From positions 1-46,163 of the forward strand of contig NZ_PPXX01000006.1 of assembly GCF_021655075.1 (NCBI RefSeq): DNA of 46,163 nucleotides, read 5' to 3'. Source of the stretch: Clostridium sp. Cult2. GTDB taxonomy: Bacteria > Bacillota > Clostridia > Tissierellales > Tepidimicrobiaceae. Positions 25,258 through 34,164 of this stretch are shown piece after piece. The notes under the pieces are model-generated. The model was not told where the DNA came from. It saw only the letters and a program-made list of their open reading frames with translations, and searched no databases. The position numbers and the translations under genes were made by a program. How positions within the stretch are numbered: position 1 is the first letter of the stretch; each line of letters opens with the position of its first letter.

Positions 25258-25893
25258 CTATAGATCCCTATGTTCATATAGTTTTATAGATAAGACCATG
25301 GATAATATATAAACTATAATAGCTATTATTTTAAAACCAGGACTTGATAGTAGCTTTACAATTATATTTGAAGACATTTCTACACTCTTTTGAGCTAAAC
25401 TAAATGCCATGACTATAGACCCTGAATAAAGAAAAGCATTTATTAATTGGGCTAGTTTAGGCTCAAATCTGAAGTTAGCTGGTAACATTATACTGGATAA
25501 TATCATTACATAGGGTATAGCCTTCCCAACCATAGACAGATTAAAATAATCCACATTTATTAAACCAGTTTTATTAATTATCCACAAATAAACCCCAACA
25601 TACACAATAGATATCAACATATATACAAATATAGATAAATATCTATAAATTACAATCTCTCTCCTCTTTATGGGAAAGGAATTCATCATGCTGGTAGTTT
25701 TATTGGTAATATCAAAAGAAAAAGGAGTCATAATTAATATATAGGTAACGCTAACAAGTATTAAAAAGTATAGCCAATCCATTTGCTGAGCATCTATGAT
25801 TAATAAAAACATAGGAACTATCATAACCATGAGAATTCTCTGCATGGTATTTGAAAACATCAATGTTAAATCCTTATTTATTATTTTTAGCAT
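25258..25893 (-). CDS. ABC-2 type permease, first subunit
   Basis: This 211-residue protein has six hydrophobic segments and the motif TTSMMNSFPIKRREIVIYRYL, parallel to the SFPINKKDVVRSKY segment of the next gene, so the two permeases are paralogous halves of one channel. ATG at 25893 follows GGGGGTAAGGAT, four bases after the ATPase stop. It acts in the membrane with the ATPase encoded just upstream. Confidence 0.86.
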   Translation of the reverse strand: MLKIINKDLTLMFSNTMQRILMVMIVPMFLLIIDAQQMDWLYFLILVSVTYILIMTPFSFDITNKTTSMMNSFPIKRREIVIYRYLSIFVYMLISIVYVGVYLWIINKTGLINVDYFNLSMVGKAIPYVMILSSIMLPANFRFEPKLAQLINAFLYSGSIVMAFSLAQKSVEMSSNIIVKLLSSPGFKIIAIIVYILSMVLSIKLYEHRDL

Positions 25894-25897
25894 ATCC

Positions 25898-26752
25898 TTA
25901 CCCCCTTACGCTATAAACCATAATATCTTCTAAAGTTGCTTTTTCTATCAATATATTGCTACCAAAAGTCCTTTTCATCTTATCTGCATTATCTGTTAAC
26001 CCTTCAAATCCAACTTTGGTCTCTCTTAAACCTATGAACTCTTTCCTTGTATCCCTATCCAAAAGGTCTATCCCACCTTTAACTATAGAATAGCTTTCTA
26101 ATACTTCATCTTTAGACTTAGAAAATATTATTTTACCATCATTTATAAAGGTTATATAATCCGCTATTTTCTCTAGATCTGTAGTGATGTGAGTGGAGAA
26201 AAATATACTCTTACTATCATCTTGGATAATACTATATAAAATGTCTAGTATCTCCCTTCTAAATACAGGATCCAATCCTGATGTAGGTTCATCCATAATT
26301 ATAAGGTCTGCATGATGAGATAAAGCTATTGCTAATGAAAATTTCATTTTCATCCCTTTAGATAAGGTTTTAATCTTTGCCTTTGGATTTAAATCAAATT
26401 CCTTAATATAATAGTTAAACTGATTATCATCCCATTTGGAATAGAAGGTGGCAACAATATTTTTCATCTGGTTAATGGTCAAATCTTCATAGTAGTAATT
26501 CTCGTCATAAACAAATCCTATTCTATCTTTGATTTTCTTTTCATATTTTATATGGTCTTTACCGAATACTTTAATCTCTCCACCGTTATTTTTAAGTAAA
26601 TTCATTATTAGTTTGATAGTCGTACTTTTTCCAGCTCCATTAGGACCAATAAACCCCATAATATATCCAGGCTCTAAATTAAAATTAATATTATCTAATG
26701 TAAAGTTTTTAAATTCTTTTCTTAAATTTTTAACTTCTAAAATATAATCCAT
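25898..26752 (-). CDS. ABC transporter ATP-binding protein
   Basis: The protein has 284 residues. Walker A is GPNGAGKST, the signature is LSKGMKMKFSLAIAL, Walker B is LIIMDEPTSGLDP and the switch His is in FFSTHITTDL. The C-terminal 70 residues are a variable domain seen in YtrB-like ATPases. It powers the two permeases encoded directly downstream. ATG lies just after the GntR stop, behind AGGAGGTATAACC. Confidence 0.95.
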   Translation of the reverse strand: MDYILEVKNLRKEFKNFTLDNINFNLEPGYIMGFIGPNGAGKSTTIKLIMNLLKNNGGEIKVFGKDHIKYEKKIKDRIGFVYDENYYYEDLTINQMKNIVATFYSKWDDNQFNYYIKEFDLNPKAKIKTLSKGMKMKFSLAIALSHHADLIIMDEPTSGLDPVFRREILDILYSIIQDDSKSIFFSTHITTDLEKIADYITFINDGKIIFSKSKDEVLESYSIVKGGIDLLDRDTRKEFIGLRETKVGFEGLTDNADKMKRTFGSNILIEKATLEDIMVYSVRG

Positions 26753-26754
26753 GG

Positions 26755-27129
26755 TTATACCTCCTGAAATAAAATTCTTAACATTTCTTCTACCTCTTCG
26801 TAATTTAATCCTAGTAATTTGCTTTCTTCTACCACTTCAAATAATTTTTCTTCTATAATTTTAAGTTTTTTCTCTCGGAGAAGTTCTTTATTCTGCCCTG
26901 CTACATAGGAACCTTTCCCTTGCATGGTTTCAATAAAACCTTCTTTTTCTAATTCATCATAAGCTCTTTTGGTGGTGATAACAGATATCTGAAGGTCTCT
27001 AGCTAATCCTCTAATGGAAGGTAATAAATCCCCTTCATATAGATCTCCCTTAAGAATCATTCCCTTTATCTGGTTAGATATTTGTTCATATATAGGTTCA
27101 TTTGAAGAATTAGATACTATAATTTTCAT
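26755..27129 (-). CDS. GntR family transcriptional regulator, YtrA type
   Basis: The 124-residue protein has a winged helix-turn-helix (PIYEQISNQIKGMILKG, LLPSIRGLARDLQISVITTK, AYDELEKEGFIETMQGKGSY) and only a short helical tail, as in the YtrA subfamily. Those regulators usually repress their own ABC transporter operon. It is the first gene of that operon here. The promoter upstream carries a 10-bp inverted repeat over the -10 box, a good fit for autorepression. Confidence 0.93.
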   Translation of the reverse strand: MKIIVSNSSNEPIYEQISNQIKGMILKGDLYEGDLLPSIRGLARDLQISVITTKRAYDELEKEGFIETMQGKGSYVAGQNKELLREKKLKIIEEKLFEVVEESKLLGLNYEEVEEMLRILFQEV

Positions 27130-27161
27130 AGCTATCCTCCTAATTTAAGGTGTTCATCGTG

Positions 27162-27217
27162 TATATACTGTTCATGCTGTTTATATACAGTATATATTCT
27201 ATTTTTCTTTTTGTCAA
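27162..27217 (-). promoter_or_regulatory. promoter and GntR operator of the ABC operon
   Basis: The minus strand carries TTGACA (27217-27212), 17 bases, then TATACT (27194-27189). Overlapping the -10 and extending past the likely start point is a perfect inverted repeat, TATATACTGT (27162-27171) with ACAGTATATA (27187-27196), 15 bases apart. Position and symmetry fit a site for the GntR dimer encoded by the first gene. An inner imperfect dyad, CTGT/ACAG, overlaps it. Confidence 0.82.
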
Positions 27218-27260
27218 TAATTTTAACCTGGATTTTTATTGCTGTTATTTGATTTTATGT

Positions 27261-27313
27261 TTGTTTACCAATATTATTCTATGGTTGACATTGTCTCCGT
27301 AATCCTTTACAAT
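27261..27313 (+). promoter_or_regulatory. bioY promoter with BirA operator
   Basis: TTGTTTACC (27261-27269), 13 bases, GGTTGACAT (27283-27291) matches the BirA operator of Gram-positive bacteria (TTGTTAACC, 13 bases, GGTTAACAA in B. subtilis). The right half contains the -35 TTGACA (27285-27290); 17 bases later is TACAAT (27308-27313). Biotin-bound BirA would therefore block RNA polymerase. The repressor gene itself lies 2 kb away (29100-30083). Confidence 0.88.
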
Positions 27314-27362
27314 CTTATTGTCATCTTTTTATATTTATTAGTTTACATATAGGAGGGATTAG

Positions 27363-27917
27363 ATGAAATTATCTACAAAAGAAATGATATTAGCCTCTCT
27401 ATTTACTGCTTTGACGGCTATAGGAGCTTTTTTGAGTATACCTATTGGAGATGTGCCTATTACACTTCAAAGTATGTTCGTTATATTATCTGGACTTATT
27501 CTTGGTCCAAAACTGGGAGCTTTATCTCAGCTAGTTTATGTTTTATTAGGCCTTTCTGGTGTGAGAATATTTGCTGGATTTTCAGGCGGACCTCAAACAA
27601 TATTTAAACCAAGCTTTGGATTTTTGATAGGGTTTATATTTGCTGCTTATGTAGTTGGAAAAATTGTTCATCATAGAAATAGTATAAGTTTAAGGCGTAT
27701 ATTTTTAGCCACTTTGGTAGGAACTATTATTATCTATTTATTTGGAGTGCCTTATATGTACATAATCCTGAATAATGTAATGGGTAAATCCGTAACCTTT
27801 CCCATAGCTTTAAAGACTGGATGTGCTATATTTTTACCTGGGGATATTTTGAAAGCTATTTTGTCTTCATTGGTAGCTTCAAAAATACTTGCAAGATTAC
27901 GCATTGAAAAAATATAA
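27363..27917 (+). CDS. bioY: biotin transporter substrate-binding protein BioY
   Basis: This 184-residue membrane protein has six hydrophobic segments. The BioY signatures are IGAFLSIPIGDVPITLQSMFV, LSGLILGPKLGALSQLVYVLLG and GGPQTIFKPSFGFLIGF. It imports biotin as the S component of an ECF transporter, or alone. ATG follows AGGAGGGATTAG. No biotin synthesis gene is in the window, so the cell may depend on uptake. The upstream BirA site implies repression when biotin is ample. Confidence 0.96.
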   Translation: MKLSTKEMILASLFTALTAIGAFLSIPIGDVPITLQSMFVILSGLILGPKLGALSQLVYVLLGLSGVRIFAGFSGGPQTIFKPSFGFLIGFIFAAYVVGKIVHHRNSISLRRIFLATLVGTIIIYLFGVPYMYIILNNVMGKSVTFPIALKTGCAIFLPGDILKAILSSLVASKILARLRIEKI

Positions 27918-27947
27918 ATAAACTCACTAGCTTTCTAATGAGTTTAT
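27918..27947. terminator. hairpin between bioY and the HD-GYP gene
   Basis: ATAAACTCA (27918-27926) and TGAGTTTAT (27939-27947) form a 9-bp stem with a 12-nt loop between the convergent genes. There is no real T tract, so it may be a weak terminator or mainly a 3'-end stabiliser. Confidence 0.55.
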
Positions 27948-28981
27948 CCTATTACTTCTTCTATTTTTAAAAAAAGACATTTTGACAGGTTAATATGTTC
28001 ACCATCTACACGAATTACAGGCTTAGTTGGTTTTTTAGGATGAATGAATTGAATTCTACCAATCCTTCCATCGGTTAATTTCACTTTAGAATTTACATAA
28101 AGTTGAAAGGTATTTTTAAAAAATATATTTAATATAGGTTTACTAAATTTATTAATCCCCATATTATAAAACTCTTCTATGGCTTCAAAAGGGGTACTCT
28201 TTTCTTTATAAACCCTTTCCGATGTTAGTGCATCATATACATCTGCTATTGCAAGTATCCTTGCATACAAATTAATCTTCCTTCCTTTTATACCACGAGG
28301 GTAACCGCTTCCGTCTTCCCTTTCATGGTGGCTAAGTATGGCTTCTCTTACCTCTTCCTTTAAAAAAGGTATTCTTTTAGACAATAAATATCCATCTATG
28401 GTATGTTTTTTTACTATTCTAAATTCTTCTTCAGTTAACTTTCCTTTTTTGTTAAGTATATTCTTTGGTACATTAGCTTTTCCAATATCATGAAGCAAAG
28501 CAGCTTGACATAACTCTTTAATCCTTTCATTATCTAATCCTATAAGTTTTCCTATATATAAAGAATATATAGCTACATTTATACTGTGATTATATGTATA
28601 TTCATCAGTATCTTTAATTCTTCCCGTTTGCCCAATCATTTGCCTATTTCTATTGACTTCAAGAGATAATGTTTCAGATACTCTGCCTAATTCATTTGGG
28701 TCCACACCCCTCCCTGCTGCTAGTCTTGTTACTATATCCTGCAGAGCTAAAATATTTTCCTTATGAAATAAAGGTAAGTTAAAACTTCCTGAAGAATAAT
28801 TATCTTTCATTGATGGATAAATGGGTACTCTTTTTACTTTAGATTTTGCCAAAAAGTGAAAAGCATATTCATTGATTATAGCATTTTTACCCATCAATAT
28901 ATTTCCTTCATCATCAAAAATATCTTCAATCAATATTTCATCTATTACCTTTTCAGTTAAAAAAAGAGGTTTGGTTTCCAA
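27944..28981 (-). CDS. HD-GYP domain protein (cyclic di-GMP phosphodiesterase-like)
   Basis: The 345-residue protein has an N-terminal region of about 100 residues without a known domain. The HD-GYP domain follows: YTYNHSINVAIYSLYIG, LLHDIGKANVPKNIL, VKKHTIDGY, SHHEREDGSGYPRG and ARILAIADVYDALTSER. All metal ligands and the GYP loop are present, so it is likely active on cyclic dinucleotides. A small C-terminal beta domain ends the protein. The start is TTG at 28981, seven bases after GGTG; no ATG fits. There is no sensor domain or membrane segment. Confidence 0.9.
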   Translation of the reverse strand: METKPLFLTEKVIDEILIEDIFDDEGNILMGKNAIINEYAFHFLAKSKVKRVPIYPSMKDNYSSGSFNLPLFHKENILALQDIVTRLAAGRGVDPNELGRVSETLSLEVNRNRQMIGQTGRIKDTDEYTYNHSINVAIYSLYIGKLIGLDNERIKELCQAALLHDIGKANVPKNILNKKGKLTEEEFRIVKKHTIDGYLLSKRIPFLKEEVREAILSHHEREDGSGYPRGIKGRKINLYARILAIADVYDALTSERVYKEKSTPFEAIEEFYNMGINKFSKPILNIFFKNTFQLYVNSKVKLTDGRIGRIQFIHPKKPTKPVIRVDGEHINLSKCLFLKIEEVIG

Positions 28982-29099
28982 TAATTTTCACCACTATTCT
29001 AGTTAGTTTTGTTAAATATTTTTACTTTCTTTTGATTAATTCTATCATATTTTAGTATCAATTGTCGATATTTTATTAATATATAGTAATAATTGCCTA

Positions 29100-30083
29100 T
29101 TATATATATCCTTCAAATCCTCGAATTGAAACCTCTCCAGAAAATATTTTTTCTTTCTCTCCATCTTTATATTGTACTAATAATTTACCATTTTCATCTA
29201 TATCTATAGCCCTAGCTATCTTTTCAGTATCTCCCCTTATAATCTTTACCTCATTTCCAATTACAATAGATTTTCTTCTTGATATATGAATAGATTTTGA
29301 TATATCCCCTAATTCTATAAAAGGAAGGTAAAGACCTTCAAAATGGTTAAGAACCTTGGCTAATAATACTTTTCTATTTATCTTAGTACCAGTAATATCC
29401 TTCAAAGATGTGGCTTTATCAATTAATTCTTCACCAAAATCCTCTTTTCCCAAATTAACGTTTATGCCTATTCCCATAACTACATAATTAATCATATTTA
29501 GTTCACAACTCATCTCTGTAAGAATACCACAAACCTTTCTCCCATGGATTACAATATCATTAGGCCATTTTATATATGACTCTATTCCTATATCCTTTAA
29601 CCCTTGATTTACTGCAGCTGCACCTATTAAAGTTATTTTGGCCACTTCTGAAGGGGATATTTGAGGTTTTAATATTATACTCATCCAAATACCTTTACCC
29701 TTTGGTGAAGTCCAATCTCTACCTAATCTTCCCTTACCTTCAGTCTGTTCTTCTGCTATTATTATTGTACCTTCTCTCTCTTTCATGGCCATTTCCTTTG
29801 CCTTTATATTGGTAGATGATAGACTGTCAAAATAATATATATTTCTCCCAATAAAATCCGTATCTAAATATTCTTCTATTTCCTCCAAGGTAAGTATGTC
29901 CGGACTATATAATAGTCTATAGCCATTTCTAGGCATAGACTCAATTTCATAGCCTTCTTCTTTTAATATTTTTATATGTTTCCATACTGCAGACCGACTT
30001 ATTCCTAAGCAATCACTGATTTTTTCTCCAGAGATAAACTCATTCTTAGCCTGCTTTAACATCAATAAAATCTTCTTCCTCAT
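29100..30083 (-). CDS. birA: bifunctional biotin-protein ligase / biotin operon repressor BirA
   Basis: This 327-residue protein has an N-terminal winged helix (ISDCLGISRSAVWKHIKILK) for DNA binding. The catalytic ligase domain has the biotinyl-AMP loop GKGRLGRDW, the substrate-site KWPNDIVIHGRKVCGIL, and a small C-terminal SH3-like domain. It biotinylates carboxylases and, when loaded with biotinyl-AMP, represses biotin genes. The DNA-binding domain is complete, consistent with the BirA operator in front of bioY. ATG follows AAGGTGTGATTAT. Confidence 0.96.
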   Translation of the reverse strand: MRKKILLMLKQAKNEFISGEKISDCLGISRSAVWKHIKILKEEGYEIESMPRNGYRLLYSPDILTLEEIEEYLDTDFIGRNIYYFDSLSSTNIKAKEMAMKEREGTIIIAEEQTEGKGRLGRDWTSPKGKGIWMSIILKPQISPSEVAKITLIGAAAVNQGLKDIGIESYIKWPNDIVIHGRKVCGILTEMSCELNMINYVVMGIGINVNLGKEDFGEELIDKATSLKDITGTKINRKVLLAKVLNHFEGLYLPFIELGDISKSIHISRRKSIVIGNEVKIIRGDTEKIARAIDIDENGKLLVQYKDGEKEKIFSGEVSIRGFEGYI

Positions 30084-30133
30084 ATAATCACACCTTCTTC
30101 CATTATATTCTTCATCTCCTATTATACAATTAT

Positions 30134-30161
30134 TTTACATTAACATAAATAAGGGTATAAT
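30134..30161 (+). promoter_or_regulatory. promoter of the DUF2207 gene
   Basis: TTTACA (30134-30139), 16 bases, TATAAT (30156-30161). It lies about 75 bases before the ribosome binding site of the DUF2207 gene. It is the only strong plus-strand match in the birA-DUF2207 divergent gap. Confidence 0.65.
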
Positions 30162-30243
30162 ATTAATATAATCTTAACATGTAGTTACAATATTTAATAT
30201 AAAATAAAAACTATTCCATTAGTTTTAAACAGAGGTGATTCCT

Positions 30244-32028
30244 ATTAAAAAATGTATAAAGGTAGGCGCAATTTTACTATTAATAATGCTAATCTTAGTC
30301 AACTTCCCCATAAAGGGACAGGCTGAAAAATCTCTTTCAATAAATAGATGGCTAATAGATTCTGTAATTGAAGAAAATGGGGACTTGGAGATTGTTGAAG
30401 ATATTACTTTTAACTTCAATGATAAATTTAATGGGGTGTTTAGAGAAATTGTCTTAATGGATACAGATGGTGTAAATAATATTCAAGTTAGAGAAATGGT
30501 CAAAGGAAATGAAATAGTATATACTCAAGTTTCTAAAGCCGAAAATGGAGACAGTGATGTATTTACAATTGTTGATAATGGAGATAATATTAATGTTAAA
30601 ATTTTCTCTCCCTCAAAAGATGAAGAAAAGACTTTCCGTCTAAGCTATACTATAAAAAATGTAGCTGTCAAGTATAATGATACAGGTGAACTATACTATA
30701 AATTTTTAGGTAGAGAAAACAATACACCAATAAACTTTTTTGCAGTAAATATTAAACTACCAAAAAGTATAACGGATAGAGTAAAGATTTTTGCTCATGG
30801 CCCAGCGAATGGTACTATTAATTTTAAAGGTGATAATCTAATAAGATTAGAAGTAGAAAATCCACCTACAGATACCTTTATTGAAGCTAGGGTATTGTTT
30901 CCAACAAGCTTTATTCCTAATTCGACTAATACAGTCAATAATAATAGATACGATAACATAATAGAAGAAGAATTATCCTATATTAATAAAATAGAAGAAA
31001 AACAAATTAGAAGAGAAAAAAATAGAAATTTATTTAATAATTTATCCATCATTATAGCTGGATTAGGAGTTGTTAGCGTTGCTTTTACATTTTCTAGGTT
31101 TAGGCGAAATATAGATATCTATGATACCATGGACCATAACCTATACCCTGAAGACTGTACACCTGCAGTGGCAGCTTATTTAACTAACAATGCTCTAAGT
31201 ACAACTACAATAATGGCTACCATTTTTGATTTATCCAGAAAAGGATATATCTCCATAGAAGATAAAGGTGAATATAAAAGAAATATTAATAATTTTAAAT
31301 TGAAAAAACTTGAAAAATCTACTAATTCTCTATTAGACCATGAAAGATATTTATTAGAATGGCTATTTTACGAAATTGGTGATGGAAATACTGTAACAAC
31401 AGAGGATATTGAATATGAAGGAAAAAAACATAGTACAAAGTTCTACAAATCCTATAATGCTTGGCAGAAAAAAGTAAAAGAAGAATCAAAAAATAAAGGT
31501 TATTATGATGATAGTAGAAAAAGAATTGGAGGACTATTGGTGTTGTTTTCATCTATTGCCTTTAGCATTTCAATTATATCTTTAGTTTTGGAGGGTTTTT
31601 ATGGATTTATCCTTTTATTAGTTTCAATATTTGCTTTTATATATGGAATGATTATTATGTTTAGAAAATCTGATTATGGATATATTCAGTACAAAAAATG
31701 GCAAGATTTTAAAAAAGAATTAAAATTGAGAAGTGATAATCTAGATATTGATAATTCTTATTTCCCATTGGATGCTGCATTAATATATGGTCTAGCCTTA
31801 GGGGTAAATGTTAAATCATTGAAAAAGTTCAAAATATTAATACCAGAAAGCACTATGCCTAATCACTGGGTTTATTGGTATTTCGCTATAGGCCATCGAG
31901 GACAAAATTCCTTTGAAAGTAGTTTGAATAGATCTTTCTCTGCTGGTGGTTCATCTACTGGAAGTGGTGGTGGTTTCTCTGGTGGTGGAGGCGGTGGTGC
32001 TGGTGGTGGCGGAGCTGGAGGGTTTTAG
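30244..32028 (+). CDS. DUF2207 membrane protein, apparent ATT start
   Basis: The protein has about 594 residues: a signal peptide (KKCIKVGAILLLIMLILV), a large extracytoplasmic beta domain (to about 235), a membrane segment (LFNNLSIIIAGLGVVSVAFT), a cytoplasmic winged-helix-like part, two membrane segments (about 440-480) and a C-terminal tail made almost only of Gly, Ser and Ala. This is the DUF2207 layout; the function is unknown. No ATG fits. GAGGTG (30232-30237) stands six bases before ATT at 30244. The in-frame GTG at 30235 overlaps that ribosome binding site and has none of its own. ATT is therefore the likely, inefficient start. Confidence 0.88.
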   Translation: MKKCIKVGAILLLIMLILVNFPIKGQAEKSLSINRWLIDSVIEENGDLEIVEDITFNFNDKFNGVFREIVLMDTDGVNNIQVREMVKGNEIVYTQVSKAENGDSDVFTIVDNGDNINVKIFSPSKDEEKTFRLSYTIKNVAVKYNDTGELYYKFLGRENNTPINFFAVNIKLPKSITDRVKIFAHGPANGTINFKGDNLIRLEVENPPTDTFIEARVLFPTSFIPNSTNTVNNNRYDNIIEEELSYINKIEEKQIRREKNRNLFNNLSIIIAGLGVVSVAFTFSRFRRNIDIYDTMDHNLYPEDCTPAVAAYLTNNALSTTTIMATIFDLSRKGYISIEDKGEYKRNINNFKLKKLEKSTNSLLDHERYLLEWLFYEIGDGNTVTTEDIEYEGKKHSTKFYKSYNAWQKKVKEESKNKGYYDDSRKRIGGLLVLFSSIAFSISIISLVLEGFYGFILLLVSIFAFIYGMIIMFRKSDYGYIQYKKWQDFKKELKLRSDNLDIDNSYFPLDAALIYGLALGVNVKSLKKFKILIPESTMPNHWVYWYFAIGHRGQNSFESSLNRSFSAGGSSTGSGGGFSGGGGGGAGGGGAGGF

Positions 32029-32040
32029 CGGTTGATATTT

Positions 32041-32080
32041 AAAAAGGAACAAAAGGGATTATCCTTTTTGTTCCTTTATT
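32041..32080. terminator. bidirectional intrinsic terminator
   Basis: AAAGGAACAAAAGGGA pairs with TCCTTTTTGTTCCTTT with one mismatch, flanked by A and T tracts. It lies between the convergent DUF2207 and fni genes and covers the fni stop codon. Confidence 0.85.
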
Positions 32081-33104
32081 CTAGTAAATCCTTAAGTTCT
32101 CCCTTTATCTTATAGGGAGTCTTTTTTAATTCTTCAATATTTTTACTTCCCGTTAATAGCATTAGTACCTTCAATTTATAGATTAAGCCTTCCATATATT
32201 TATTAGCTCTTTCATATCCACCTTCTATTAACTCCTTCAAAATTTGTCCGCTTATTCCTACCACATTAGCTCCTAAGATTAAAGATTTCATTATGTCTAA
32301 ACTAGTCCTTATACCACCACTAGCTATTAAGAACAAATCCTTAGATATGATTCTGCATTGGATTAGGCTAAGAGCTGTTGGAATCCCCCAAGAATAGATA
32401 CCACTAAAATCTATTTCGTCATCTCTTCTATCCTCTATTTCTATAAAATTGGTACCTCCTTTACCTGATACATCTATATACCTTATCCCTACATCATATA
32501 ACCTTTGAGCTACATCCTTTGATATGCCAAAGCCTACTTCCTTAACTATAACTGGTTTTTCTATATTTGATACAATGTTTTCTATGTTTTTTAAAACACC
32601 TTTAAAACCCCTATCTCCTTCTTTCATTACCAGCTCTTGAGCAGGGTTTAAATGAAGCTGAATACCATCTGCCTTCAGTAAATCTATGGAAAATTTAACA
32701 TCTTCTAAAGTTGCATGAGCACTTAGATTAGCAATTACTACTCCTTCATCTCCCACTATTTCCCTTACTATCTTAAAGGAATTATGGCTACTTTTATCTC
32801 TTAATGCTATAGTCTGAGAACCTACCGCCATGGGGATTCTATAATTTTTTGCTATTTTTGACAAATCTCTATTTATTACCTGGGAAAATTCTGTTCCCCC
32901 TGTCATAGCATTTATCATTATTGGATATTCAATATTTCTTCCTAAAAATTTAACTCTAGTGTCGATTTCATCAAAATTTAACTCCGGTAATGAATTGTGC
33001 TCTATATATACATCATCTAATAAAGTGTCATTTCTATATTGGGACTTTAAATATTGTTCAATATGCTCTTTTTTTCTATCCTTCCTCATTATATCTTTTT
33101 TCAT
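32076..33104 (-). CDS. fni: type 2 isopentenyl-diphosphate delta-isomerase
   Basis: This 342-residue FMN-dependent TIM-barrel enzyme interconverts IPP and DMAPP for isoprenoid synthesis. Motifs: INAMTGGTEF (flavin loop), VGSQTIALRD, HLNPAQELVMKEGDRGF, PVIVKEVGFGIS, DVSGKGGTNF and ASGGIRTSLDIMKSLILGA. ATG follows GGAGGTTTCC. The LCP gene lies 12 bases upstream on the same strand, so both probably share a transcript; both serve cell-envelope synthesis (undecaprenyl carrier and wall polymer attachment). Confidence 0.95.
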   Translation of the reverse strand: MKKDIMRKDRKKEHIEQYLKSQYRNDTLLDDVYIEHNSLPELNFDEIDTRVKFLGRNIEYPIMINAMTGGTEFSQVINRDLSKIAKNYRIPMAVGSQTIALRDKSSHNSFKIVREIVGDEGVVIANLSAHATLEDVKFSIDLLKADGIQLHLNPAQELVMKEGDRGFKGVLKNIENIVSNIEKPVIVKEVGFGISKDVAQRLYDVGIRYIDVSGKGGTNFIEIEDRRDDEIDFSGIYSWGIPTALSLIQCRIISKDLFLIASGGIRTSLDIMKSLILGANVVGISGQILKELIEGGYERANKYMEGLIYKLKVLMLLTGSKNIEELKKTPYKIKGELKDLLE

Positions 33105-33116
33105 GGAAACCTCCCT

Positions 33117-34088
33117 TTATTCATTCAATAAAAAGTCCCCAAACATCTCTTGAACTAATTGTTTTGTTCCTTCCTCATCATATATGAAATAGGAGACACC
33201 TCCTATATATTCGCCTTCCCCAGGTACTGTAGCAGTTTTCATGTTTTCTAAATCTATTTTATTTACAGTTCCTACGCCTTTTAATATTGCATTCATAGGT
33301 ATATTAGTATCTACATAATCATAATAAGTTTTTATTATCGTGGGTAATTTTATAATATTTTTAGCCTTCAAGGTTTGTTTTATGAATTCTTTCATAAATA
33401 ATTTTTGATTTTCTACTCTACCTACATCTCCCTCTTTCTTAGGCCTGTATCTTAAAAATCTTATTGAATCATCACCATCTAAGGTTTGTAGTCCTGGTTG
33501 AAAATCAATTAACAATGGCGGCTTGTCCGTTGGATCCTTATAGTACATTCTTTTAGGTATATCTATTTCCACTCCACCAATAGCCTCTACTATTTTCTTT
33601 ACTGCTAAATAGTCTACCGTTACATAGTATTCCAAATCTATATTTAAAAAATCCTTCACCGTTTTCATTGCTAAGTAAGGTCCACCATAGGAATGGGCAT
33701 GGGCTATTTTTTCCTTTTCCCTTCTTCCCCTTATATTAACCCTAGAATCTCTTGGAATGGACAACATGGTAATATCGCCAGTCTCCAAATTGTATTTACA
33801 AAGAATCATTGTGTCAGTTCGTTTTCCTGTAGGTTTATGCCTATCTTCTCCTTCTATCTTCTTCTCCTTTACTTTTGCTACACCGCCTGAACCATCTTGA
33901 TCATCTATACCCATTAATAAGACTAATATTTCGCTTTTATCTTTTAATACTTCATCTGCCTCTAAATCTTCATCTTCTCCATTATAAGCCATAGAATCCT
34001 TATTCAACATATAATGGCCTGTTATCGCAAATAATGCAGAAAACCCTACTAAAGCTATTAAAAATGTTATCCAGAACTTTTTCTTCAT
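33117..34088 (-). CDS. LCP (LytR-CpsA-Psr) family cell-wall polymer ligase
   Basis: The protein has about 323 residues: one N-terminal membrane anchor (FWITFLIALVGFSALFAI), then the extracytoplasmic LCP domain. Typical motifs are VLLMGIDDQD, RTDTMILCKYN, DITMLSIPRDSRVNIRG, KIAHAHSYGGP and GDDSIRFLRYRPKKEGDVGR. Arg and Asp residues that hold the polyprenyl pyrophosphate are present. It attaches anionic polymers or glycans to peptidoglycan. I start at ATG 34088, after GGAGGGTTAAGG; the GTG at 34103 lies upstream of that site. Confidence 0.94.
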   Translation of the reverse strand: MKKKFWITFLIALVGFSALFAITGHYMLNKDSMAYNGEDEDLEADEVLKDKSEILVLLMGIDDQDGSGGVAKVKEKKIEGEDRHKPTGKRTDTMILCKYNLETGDITMLSIPRDSRVNIRGRREKEKIAHAHSYGGPYLAMKTVKDFLNIDLEYYVTVDYLAVKKIVEAIGGVEIDIPKRMYYKDPTDKPPLLIDFQPGLQTLDGDDSIRFLRYRPKKEGDVGRVENQKLFMKEFIKQTLKAKNIIKLPTIIKTYYDYVDTNIPMNAILKGVGTVNKIDLENMKTATVPGEGEYIGGVSYFIYDEEGTKQLVQEMFGDFLLNE

Positions 34089-34164
34089 CCTTAACCCTCC
34101 CACATGTACTAACCTATAGTTTAAATAATACTAGATATAAAGGTAATTTGCAATGTAAATAAGG

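Noticed and set aside
27218-27362. Riboswitch before bioY
   Set aside because: The region is explained by the BirA operator and promoter; the leader is too short and shows no aptamer-like fold.
28982-29099. Small gene between the HD-GYP gene and birA
   Set aside because: No open frame with a ribosome binding site was found; the sequence is AT-rich spacer.
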